Source: Beroe forskalii (lineage: Eukaryota > Ctenophora > Nuda > Beroida > Beroidae). Taken from it: 64,000 nt of DNA. A model generated the notes under the pieces. That model made no database searches and was not told the DNA's origin. It saw only the letters and a list, made by a program, of their open reading frames with translations. The translations under genes and the position numbers were made by a program. Below are positions 34,947 to 64,000 of this stretch, piece by piece (the first letter of the stretch is position 1; every line of letters starts with the position of its first letter). The stretch lies in assembly GCA_011033025.1 (NCBI GenBank), contig WFMF01000036.1:558001-622000 (forward strand), given 5' to 3'.

Positions 34947-37484
34947 ACATAGACACTATATAAATATATGCTAGGATTTAAGATACGATTCAATATGATT
35001 ATCATGTGAACTAGAAATATCATCAAACATTATATAGTGCATGCTGTGTAGTGTGTTTACTTTGTTGTAGGCGTTGTTAGTTTGATAATATCAACCTATA
35101 CCCAGTTCTCCAGTTGATGAGCCCATTTCTGATGCCCCCTTAGACTTATTAAGTGTAAATTTTTAGAAAGTGTTATCACTAATCAGTGAATTATTCCTTT
35201 AGTTTATCCTGATATAAAAGTACAAGCTAGAAACGAGGATTTTTGAAAGGTCTAACTTTTAAGTGTTTAAGTAACAAATGCATTCAAGATCCATATCTTA
35301 AATTCCAACCAAAACTGCCTCATAAATCAGCACTCTACCCAATCAGATGCTAACTTGACAATACGTTCATAAGTTCATAACCCGAGCTGCAGTAACAGGG
35401 GCGTGTCGAACTTCTTTGTGCGCGGCTTTTTCATGCGCGGTGCACTATCTAGTACCTCAACCTGCCATTAACAACCAGTGAGTCGCGCATGATTACGCCG
35501 CGCAAGAAAAAACCGCCCATGTAAGAGTTCGACACGCCATCGTAAGGATTGGGATAAAGGAAATCAATTACAACATTGTACAAAGAAAATGGTGTATTGA
35601 CGATCTGTACAGACGAAACTAAATCAAGGTCATTGTAATCACCTGATAGCCGATCTAGGAGTTCACAGCATATCTTGAAATGAGTAGGTGCAGTTTTCAT
35701 GAGATATAAATACGTTGTTAGATCAGAATATCAGACCGGTAGTAATCATAAGTATTAAGTTAATGTTAGAACACAAATTTTCCCCGTATATCTTAATCAG
35801 CTTAAATATACATTTTGGACATCGAACATGCAGTATAAAATGTAAAAAATGTAGCAAAAAAGTAACAAAATCGCTAAACTCAATTCTGATCAAATTTGCA
35901 AATTCAAATTTATAATAAAATTTGTTTTCATTATTTTTTCTTCGAGATGAAATTTAATCATAAATTATTACGTAAATTTATTTTTACTATAACTTCGTCA
36001 ACAAAGCGTTGAAAATGTTAGAAACACAGGATTAAAAAGGTGCTTTCAATAATAATGCATCTGAGATAAGAGATCGGAATTCCCATGTATTTTCCTAGAG
36101 AATATGTGCGGGATGCTTATCCACGGCACGACGTAGCAGATATTAATCAGCGGAAAATTCTAATCTGGACATTGATTGGTTGTACCGTGGGAAACTGGAT
36201 CAGCTATCTAGCTGTCTATAATAATACTAATAGCACTCACAGCTATCATGGCACTCACCCTGTAGACGACCAATTAAAGAGAAAGACATGCGCGGATTTC
36301 ATTAATTGATCGGAGAAAACACAACAGTTCATCTTAGGAAGAATAAAAGAATTCACTGAGGTTTGAACCAAAAACTTGTCACGGAGTGTCGAACCAACAG
36401 TACAGCGAAGGATCGTCGAATCAACTGAATTTGTACTTTGTAGTAACAGAGTAGAGTCGAACCACCAGGGGTCATGGGCAAACAGGAATCAGCCTCAGAG
36501 AAAGAGGTGTCTCAGAGAATTAGAGTCACGGATACTTGGAGAAACAGGAGAGTTCGATAATTGAACTGAACGTGCTTTATCATGTTCATATTTTCTTCAT
36601 CCCTCTTCAGTGCGCACACTTTACGTGCCTGCGCGCACATGCGACACAATGCACGCGTGCGCGCGCACACGATATACGCCGGCATCACTTTTGTGCGCGC
36701 AGACACGCGTTACGCAGGCTTTTGTGCGGGTTTAGCGGGAGTTTTTGTACCTTGACGTGGGAGCCACTGTCAGGGTTTGTCTTTGTTCCGTGTTTTATGG
36801 ACGGGAGAAGAGGGGAAGTCGAAGCCATTAAACTGGTGTGACGGGGGCGCTCCTAAAACACCGGGATATTTTAAAGAGGAAGGGGATTGGCAGATGGGCT
36901 CGCAGGAAAAATAGACAGTCGATTACTAGAAGGAAATGCCTATTTTTCGTGCGCGACCCATACAAAATTGGGCAACAACATACATTTGCATTCATAATTG
37001 GCCGCATCACTTTGGAATCAGGGTCTCAAGATTTTGCACCGCAGTCCGTATTATAATCTCAATTTATACGCTGCGCACGAGAAATAGGCGGGTAGGATGG
37101 CGTCATTATCATAGCTCAACGTAGTGACCTGATGACGTTGAACCGCCTATTTTTCCAACGCAGCGTTTAAATCGCTATCATTTCTCGCTGCCACATACCT
37201 GGAGTCCAGTGCTTGACGGGGGAGGGTTCTGCGCTGGGAGGGATGTCTGACAACACGGCAGATATCGCTGACAGTGTAATCACCGGGTTGGGGGTTGCCG
37301 CATCACCTGCCATTTAACAGTTATACTCGTGTTATTTGAAGTCTTGTCAAAAGAAACAAAATATTTGTGAATTAGGAAACAGCTTAGGTAAGTGCTATCC
37401 ATCTCTTTTTGTCTTGGAATCAAGTGAATTCTTAAAGAACACATAATTCAAAAAAGGCAAAATTCCATATTCCATTTGCTAATT
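34947..37484. other. Intergenic between convergent genes, with two MITE-like inverted repeats
   Basis: 35400-35538 has inverted ends GGCGTGTCGAACT / AGTTCGACACGCC. 36640-36710 is CG-alternating. 37069-37185 has ends ACGCTGCG...AATAGGCGG and complement, enclosing a GCGTCATTATCATAG block. A reading frame at 36085-36309 lacks family similarity and splice context. No exon supported. Confidence 0.55.
37069..37185. mobile_element. Short MITE with AGGCGG/CCGCCT inner ends
   Basis: Ends ACGCTGCG and CGCAGCGT with inner AATAGGCGG / CCGCCTATTTTT. The core GTCATTATCAT recurs near 28755, 43600 and 50870 with variable flanks, so a small dispersed family is likely. Confidence 0.5.
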
Positions 37485-57370
<19,886 letters not shown>

Positions 57371-59123
57371 CAATCATCCAGGAGTCAGGATTATGATTCA
57401 AATATGCTGTAACAGCTCCTTCAATACATCATCAGAATTGCTAAACTTGGCCCTCAATATAGCAATTTAATATTTGAATTAAAATAAATATTCAAATCCA
57501 GTAAAGAAGGAAAGTTTGCAATAATTATTTACCTCCCTGAGTTAGGATAAATCTCAGCTAGAGTCAAATAGTATACATCTTGAAAAAGCACCAGACATTC
57601 ATAATGGATGGTCTATTGCAATGACAGAATGAATTAATCTGATAACAATCAATGAAAGGTTTAAGGAAGGAGGGTGATATAAAAAGGTAAGGAATATAAT
57701 ATGCAGTAATGGAAAACACAAATGAACTATAATTAAAAATTTATGAATTTGAAAAATATAAACCAGTACCAGGCCACTCGTCAGAATCCAAAATAATAAA
57801 CAATAAATCCTTGCCTATGTAAATGTCCAATTGTAGGGTGCAAACAACCATAATAATAAAACACTGTAATTGCCACTCAAATAGCCACAAATAGCCACAA
57901 CGAGCTGACTTTCTAATGCAAAGTACTTTCAAATCATCATCAGTGAAAAAAGTGCAAACAACCAAACATATATAAAATATAACTTAACAATCACTAAGAA
58001 CACAATTTCAAAGATTGCCCTTTTGGTCTGAGGCATCTCCAATAGTAAAACACCAATATTGCAAAAAATCTAAGTATGCAGCTGCACAAACACACCAGCC
58101 TGCACTTCAGGGTCCTGGTTAGGGCAACAGCTGCACACACACCAGCTGCACACACAACGTCACACACTAGCTGGGTTCCATGAGAGTTTATCAAGCCACA
58201 CGAACGTCACAAACATGGAAAAATAAAATAAAAATGAACTATTTGAATACATCAACACTGTTCTCAGAACTCAATTATCTCCAACTTTCCACCTCATACT
58301 GGATCTTTCAGCCTCTTATAAAATATTTTAATTTAAAAAACAGAATTTGATGATTAAAAGGATTATTTAACATACGTTTTTGTCCATTTCCCAAAGTTTC
58401 GGCCTCAGAACGTAGCGTAGGCCGTAGGCCGCGCGCGCACTTGTTTAGGTGAACTCCGTGCGCGTAGCGTAACCAGGGTCCCGGTTAGATGCAGTGGCGC
58501 GCCTTTCTAGTACACGATAGCTGTACAATGTATGACCGCTGACGCCGGCCGATGAGAATCAGCGCCGCGCGGCCACGCGCGGCCGGTATATTAGCGCTGA
58601 TTCTCATTTATTTTGTTTGACGTCGTCAGACCCATTATTTCAAATTTTAAATTTTGCGAGTCGTGGCGCGCGCGCGCTTCGCGCGCGCGAGGGGGTCAGG
58701 CAACTGCATAACGCCTGACAACATTTATTTGGGTCCGTCAACGGCCGACATGACAAGAATATTAAAAACTTTACAACGCTACTTTATACAATCAAATTTC
58801 AGATTTCCTGATGACACCGAATAGGCCAAGGGATCAAACAACGTCTGACAAGTTGAAGTTTCGACGAAATAAATTCAATTTCAGAAAAAAGTTCATTCCA
58901 TTTCGCTGAGCTAAGAATAGAATAAAGAAAATTATTCATTATAAATGAAATTATTGGTCAAAATGTTAATAAATAACAGTTGATGTGCTTGAGCTCATTT
59001 ATGTAAAATAATTTGCAAATAAATATGTTTTCAAATCTTGTTTAAAAGTTCGAGTGTCACTAGCACTTCTGAGTTCATAAGGGAGTTTGACAGCTTGGTG
59101 GTATGTCATATGTGAGAAGACCC
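57371..59123. other. Upstream region of the kinase gene; CG-rich palindromes
   Basis: No exon is supported. It should hold the kinase promoter. 58410-58720 is the most CG-rich stretch in the window. It includes an inverted repeat GATGAGAATCAGCGC / GCGCTGATTCTCAT (58552-58609) around GGCCACGCGCGGCC, and a CG-alternating palindrome at 58668-58692. Confidence 0.55.
58772..58800 (-). repeat. Dispersed 28-30-bp repeat, copy 5 (inverted)
   Basis: ACAACGCTACTTTATACAAT then CAAATTT, complement of the block at 14906 with one substitution. Confidence 0.7.
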
Positions 59124-59223
59124 NNNNNNNNNNNNNNNNNNNNNNNNNNNNNNNNNNNNNNNNNNNNNNNNNNNNNNNNNNNNNNNNNNNNNNNNNNNNN
59201 NNNNNNNNNNNNNNNNNNNNNNN
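59124..59223. other. Assembly gap (100 N)
   Basis: Exactly 100 unresolved bases, the size commonly used for a gap of unknown length. Sequence order across it should not be trusted without read support. Confidence 0.99.
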
Positions 59224-60462
59224 TGAAATGAGTTCAAATACGACTAATGCATGTCAAATTAGATCTGGGTGCTACATTTCAGCACGTGAGTTGACGTGGA
59301 CGATTTGTAGAAATTAGGAAATTGGTCAATTCTAGTAATTCCAAGTTAGAATTACGTTGTTTCGGAATGCGTGAGGTTTAGTTACGTTGGTTCCAACCGA
59401 AAGAAATGGACTGACGTCACCAAACTAGCAGGGGGTTACTACGACAACCGTCCCGGTTTTGGAGAGCCTATAAATAGACCTCCTAAGGTATTGCATATGA
59501 ATTGATTGTGTCGAGAAGAATAAAATGTTAGTTTGATTGAAAAATTTTGGATTGATTCATAATTTCATCTTATATTTCCCTCCCAAATCACTGCAAGAAA
59601 TATGAAAACCATTATTAGTTCACCATCGTATCACAGAATAGCTGGCTACAGTACAAATTTTCGTCATGGATGTAATCTCAATAATTTAGCGACTAATCTT
59701 TAGAGGCTCAACATGGCAACATTTTTCGGCCGTTCACCATGGAACTCGTTTTATAGCTAAATCTCGAGGTCTACAAGCAATGTTTGAAGTAAACATAATC
59801 AATGAAACTCTCTGAGTAAGAGATGTTGAAAGTAGCGCAAAATAACAATCTATCGCAAAATACGTTGTTTTAGAGTTTTTACGCAATTTTGATGACGTCA
59901 TCACAGCACCAAAATTGGCTCAAATCGATTTCCTACATAGCCTACTATACAATTTCGCCTTAGCCCAACATACTTTGGCCGGTCTCAGCTCATGATAAGT
60001 CGTAAGTTTTGACATGTCACTCGTTTAAGTTTTCTTCTAAAACTTAAAAATCGATTTTTCACCGTGCCTTACAAAATCGCGTATATCTCGATGAAAAATC
60101 GAGATAGCCCAATGATCCCTATGATTTTCTGAAAGCTCTTTAAATTTCCAACTAACGATTTTCCAACATTTTTGAGCTATCTCCATTCCTTCTTGCTCAA
60201 AAATGCGCACAAAGATGACCTATTTTCGCTAAGCAAGCAAGAAAATTTCGCTAAGCTGATGACGTCATAATGACATCATAATGACGTCATCAGAACTTCC
60301 CTTATAGCCAATTACCTACTCCTGTCTTAGATGAACAAAACATTACCTCGATCATGTCTCTACTATTTGTGGATCTTGAGATATGGGTCAGTGAGCGCGG
60401 ACTCCTTTGACATAACTTTTGTTGCGCACGAATTTTCATACAGCGCGCGCTGTAGATTCTAG
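59224..60462. other. Intergenic; TGACGTCA-rich patch
   Basis: No gene seen. 60256-60293 holds GATGACGTCATAATGACATC followed by ATAATGACGTCATCAG, three CRE-like words in a near-perfect palindrome; GATGACGTCATCAC occurs also near 59890. Confidence 0.5.
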
Positions 60463-61058
60463 ATTAGCCACCTCGGCCATGAGCGATTTTTTTGGCTAAA
60501 AAATGGGTGGACTTAACTCCGCCGCGGACCCGCTGCGGACCCGGTGGACCCGCTGCGGGTCCGCCGTGGACTCCACTAAAGTCCACCATAATAAATTTTT
60601 TTGGTGGACTTTGGTGACCCGCAGCGGACTTTTCAAACTCCGCCGCGGAGTGGTGGGTCCGCTGCGGTCCGCTCGGGCTCCGCCGCGCACTGGTGGACAG
60701 TCCACCGAAAAAGTCCACCAAAAAGTCCACCAGGAAAAAAAGTCCGCCGTGGATTGAGTCCACCGCGGAGTTTTTGTCCACCGGTGGACTCCCAGGTGGA
60801 CTCCACCAGCGGACTTTGGTCCACTGGCGGAGTCCACAGGTGGAGTCCACCAGCGGAGTCCACAGGTGGATTCCACCAGCGGAGTCCACAGGTGGATTCC
60901 ACCAGCGGAGTCCACAGGTGGAGTCCACAGGTTGAGTCCAACTCCACCAGCAGAGTCCTCTCGCGGATAACATTTTTGGCCCCGAAATTCCATGATTTTA
61001 TGGTGAAATAGCCGTCAAATCGCTCAAAATTTCCATGAATTGCGGACGTCCGCATTAT

Positions 61059-61520
61059 GTCCGATATACCTTATCGGACATAATTATCACGGACTTTAGT
61101 TTCACGGACATAAAACTTCACGGACATTAATATTCACGCTCGATCCAGCCACTTCAAATTTCAAAAATCTTCAAAATTATCGGCTCGATTTCTCCCATTT
61201 TTCCCCACTTGAATGCTTGAATTGGAGATTTTTCAATATTTTTCTTTAATAAATATGATAAATTTCCATATTGCAGGTACTAAGCATTAAAAGAAGCATC
61301 TCTTACAAATTCTATTATTTGCGCATTTCAAGAGAGGAGGTCAGAAATTTTGCGTCTCTACCCTATAAATTTTATGACGAAATGCCGGACTTAATTTTCA
61401 CGGACCTGAATATTACGGACATTAGTATCACGGACAAAATTTTCACGGACATTAATATTCATGCTGAGGTGCTCAGCGTGAATTTAATGTATGTGATAAT
61501 TATGTCCGATAAGGTAAACG
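61059..61520. repeat. Internal inverted repeat with CACGGACAT direct repeats
   Basis: CCTTATCGGACATAATTATC at ~61070-61090 is matched by its complement at ~61493-61513. Between them, short direct repeats of TCACGGACATTAATATTCA recur about eight times in two clusters (61088-61138 and 61390-61465). Confidence 0.75.
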
Positions 61521-61741
61521 GGGCTGAGTGACGTCACAGATCCGAAGGTCAATTTTTCTCTATCCTAAACCTTACGGAGACTCTTACCAAAACCCTTACA
61601 GTTACCTTAATCCTGACCCTAAACCTAACAAATCCTGACCCTAATCCCGACCATAACCTTCAAAGCGCTAGATGCGCTTGATTATATTTTTCTGAGTGAC
61701 GTCATTGTCATGGAAAATGAAGGCTCTCGTTTACATGGGAG
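61514..61741. mobile_element. MITE with degenerate TTAGGG-like core, copy 2 (inverted)
   Basis: Reverse-complement relative of 7061-7295: same TIR words (GTAAACGGGG and CGTTTACATGGGAG), same TGACGTCA blocks near each end, and CCCTAA-like core at 61590-61660. Nested inside the composite element at 60463-63190. Confidence 0.7.
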
Positions 61742-62689
61742 ACGTATTGGCCAGAATCCCCCAGGCCCATCTCAGATTTGGGCTAATATCAACTTTTTGT
61801 TGGTAATTTAATTATCCCCCATTTGTCTTAAAAAGAGGTGTGACATGTTTATTTTGGTCAAATCCTTAATTTCACGTTCGCACCGGACACCTTTTTTCCA
61901 ATTCCAGCTGGAAAAAAGCATTGAAATTACTATTAGGGGTTTCTGGATCGCGGACGTTTGCGACAAGGGGGAGGGAGGGATCTGAAATGGCCAAAATTTT
62001 GCGGACCTCCTTTATGGATGGCCCCCAAGTTGATTTTGAAATATCGATCAAATCTGAGAGGGTCTACTCACCCCTCCCCCCTCGTTGCGACGCCCTTTAT
62101 GGATGGTCCCTTTGAAATATCGACCGAATCTGAGAAAGCTATGTGTACTGCACATGGCACTCCTTTCCAAAAACCATACAGCCCTAATGGCGGAGTCCAC
62201 TGGCAGAGTCCACTGGCAGATTCCACCAGTGGAGTTTACTGGTGGACTCCACCAGCGGAGTCCACTGGCGGAGTCGAGTCCACTGGCGGATTCGAGTCCA
62301 CTGGCGGAGTTGAGTCCACTGGCGGAGTCGAGTCCACCAGTGGACTCCACTGGTGGAGTCCGCCAGTGGACTCGAGTCCACCAGTGGACTCCGCCGGTGG
62401 AGTCCACTGACTCCGCGGCGGACTTACCTCCACAATTATTTTAGTCCACGGTGGACTTTTTTGGTGGACTTTTTCGGTGGACTGTCCACCAGTGCGCCGC
62501 GGAGCCCGAGCGGACCCGCAGCGGACCCACCACTCCGCGGCGGAGTTTCGAAAAGTCCGCTGCGGGTCCACCAAAGTCCACCAAAAAATTTTTATGGTGG
62601 ACTTTAGTGGAGTCCGCGGCGGACCCGCAGCGGGTCCACCGGGTCCGCAGCGGGTCCGCGGCGGAGTTAAGTCCACCCATTTTTTAGCC

Positions 62690-63150
62690 ATTTTTTTTCA
62701 AAATTTTTTCGAAATTTTTTTCACTTTTTTTTTTTTAAATTTACTTTCGTTTTTTTTCCTTTTTTTAACTCAAAAAATTTTGAAATGGTTATTTTTTATT
62801 TTACTTTGGTTTTATTTTGATTTTATTTTGATTTAATTTTGGTTTTACTTTTATTTTGATTTTACTTTCATTTTCATTTCGTTTTCATTTTATTTTCATT
62901 TAATTTTCATTTTAAAATGGTTTTATTTCTATTTTACTTTAGTTTTATTTTGATTTTATTTTGATTTAATTTTGGTTTTACTTTGATTTTGTTTTATTTT
63001 TATTTTCATTTCGTTTTCATTTTATTTTCATTTCATTTTGATTTTTTAAAATTTTCATTTCATTTTTATTTCATTTTCATTTTATTTTCATTTCATTTTG
63101 GTTTTATTTTTATTCTATTTTGATTTTAGGTTGATTTTACTTTGATAACA
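62690..63150. repeat. T-rich low-complexity tract of ATTTT/CATTTT words
   Basis: Poly-T followed by hundreds of bases of TTTTATTTTCATTTCATTTT-type words with a period near 5-6 and longer duplications. Strand-asymmetric, with almost no G or A runs. Confidence 0.9.
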
Positions 63151-63190
63151 ATAAAAATTGCTTAAAAAATGCCATTAGCCACCTCGGCCA

Positions 63191-64000
63191 CCATACTGAC
63201 CAGGGCTTCTGTAGTCCCCTGATCTTTTTACTAGTGTGTTTCATAATGATTTGCATGTAAGCAATAAATGCCTCCCAGAATAACAAAACTGAAAAACGAC
63301 TATCACAACTTGTAATATGAACCACTGTGGTATTTTTGTTGCTGGGCAAGGTTCTAGGAGCTTTAGAGGTTTTCTTTTTTTAACTGATAAATTAATGACT
63401 GGGACACTGGGTTCTGTGCTGCACTTTGTGTCACCTAGAGAGATAGAAATCACTCTATATCGTTATGGACTAAATAGTAAGAGCCATGAGGACTTCACCA
63501 GGTTGTAGAGCTTTAAATTTCAGTCTAAAAGAAGTATTTTAAAGAAATCCACCATAACCAAAAGGATCCACAAAAGTACAAACTGGCTTTTCCAAGACTG
63601 AGGTCGGGAAATTTGTGTAGCTTTATAACCAAGAGGCAGACAAATGTCCATAACTTGTTTAATTATGGTTGCACATACGTATCGTTTAAAATATAAGTTG
63701 AACATATCAAACACTACAAATGCTGTAAAAATCAGTAATCTAGTAACCTACACCTTAAAATGCACCAGAGACGAGTTTTTGAAATCCGTCTTCTTTCAAC
63801 TGAAATTTTGACAATCAGCTCGTGTGTCTCATTAAAGTGTTGTGAAACCTGGCAATTGACAGTGACAAAGTATTTTGTAAAAGGTGTCGAAAAAAATCAC
63901 AACTTTGCCACTTTATGTCCTATTTGAATATAATTTTGTGAGGTCACTCATGTTATATACCTTGAATTGGTGTGAAGATCCGACTACCGTCTACCACAAT
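63191..64000. other. No feature supported
   Basis: AT-rich DNA. A 63-codon frame at 63317-63508 has no recognisable similarity and is not linked to splice sites I can support. Confidence 0.5.

Larger units (their letters stand above)
60463..63190. mobile_element. 2.7-kb composite repeat with ~500-bp inverted GTCCACC-rich arms
   Basis: The 17-bp word ATTAGCCACCTCGGCCA flanks the block as a direct repeat (60463-60479 and 63174-63190). Left arm 60493-60960 starts GGCTAAAAAATGGGTGGACT; right arm 62190-62700 ends with its complement. Within the arms GTCCACC, GGCGGA and CCGCGG words alternate with a period of 3 and about 12-21 bp. The centre holds another inverted repeat (61059-61520) and a second copy of the 7061 MITE. 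Long open frames across the arms are by-products of the 3-bp period. A nested, non-autonomous element is inferred. Confidence 0.75.

Noticed and set aside
36085-36309. 74-codon frame with a hydrophobic segment
   Set aside because: Single short frame without homology or neighbouring exons.
37210-37316. Minus-strand open stretch with acceptor and donor near the kinase 3' end
   Set aside because: It lies after the kinase stop codon and reads as Pro/Ser-rich sequence with no family support; a 3' UTR or an unrelated stretch is as likely.
60464-62700. Several long open frames (Trp/Thr/Pro/Val-rich) on both strands
   Set aside because: They follow from the 3-bp period of GTCCACC/GGCGGA words, overlap in many frames and lack start context or family similarity.

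Overview
The window is nuclear DNA of a multicellular animal. Genes are split by GT-AG introns with phases that join cleanly, and the families are metazoan: tripeptidyl-peptidase 1, an MSK/RSK-type tandem kinase, an adhesion-type 7TM receptor, legumain and a PLCXD-type lipase. AT-rich intergenic DNA, many MITE-like inverted repeats, minisatellites and one 100-N scaffold gap point to a draft invertebrate assembly. An EFF-1/AFF-1-like fusogen candidate would suit a lineage outside vertebrates; a non-bilaterian such as a ctenophore is possible, but the sequence alone does not settle this.

Layout. 1-352 is a tandem repeat. 1324-4138 (-) is a PLCXD gene with its 3' part unresolved, and 4882-5942 (-) an unrecognised gene with its 5' end missing. 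7061-7295 is a MITE. 7853-14791 (-) is TPP1, 8 exons, 583 aa, with several introns inflated by minisatellites. 17020-24105 (+) is a 17-exon, 692-aa type I membrane protein that I read as an EFF-1/AFF-1-like cell-cell fusogen. 24916-27450 (-) is a small ankyrin-repeat protein, tail to tail with the fusogen. 29956-34946 (+) is an unrecognised 496-aa basic protein in 11 exons. 37485-57370 (-) is an MSK-type kinase (16 exons, 741 aa). Its introns hold an opposite-strand 7TM receptor (45185-46450 +), an intronless legumain (51975-53324 -) and a 2.1-kb TIR element (40928-43060). 57371-64000 has no convincing gene; it holds CG-rich palindromes, the gap, and a 2.7-kb composite repeat (60463-63190) with long inverted GTCCACC-rich arms.

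Exons were joined by hand from splice motifs, reading-frame phase and protein-family similarity. In TPP1, the kinase, the fusogen candidate, the ankyrin gene and the 496-aa gene every junction keeps the frame and the total is a multiple of three, which supports the models.

The most unusual feature is a repeated pattern. Several minisatellites in TPP1 and the kinase are amplified copies of an exon-intron boundary, carrying exon sequence plus the splice site; one TPP1 intron is almost entirely two such arrays. A further TPP1 intron is flanked by a direct repeat that duplicates three codons. Together they suggest that tandem duplication of splice junctions grows, and perhaps creates, introns in this genome.

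TPP1 and legumain are both predicted lysosomal/endosomal proteases. I see no sign that the genes here form a functional cluster.
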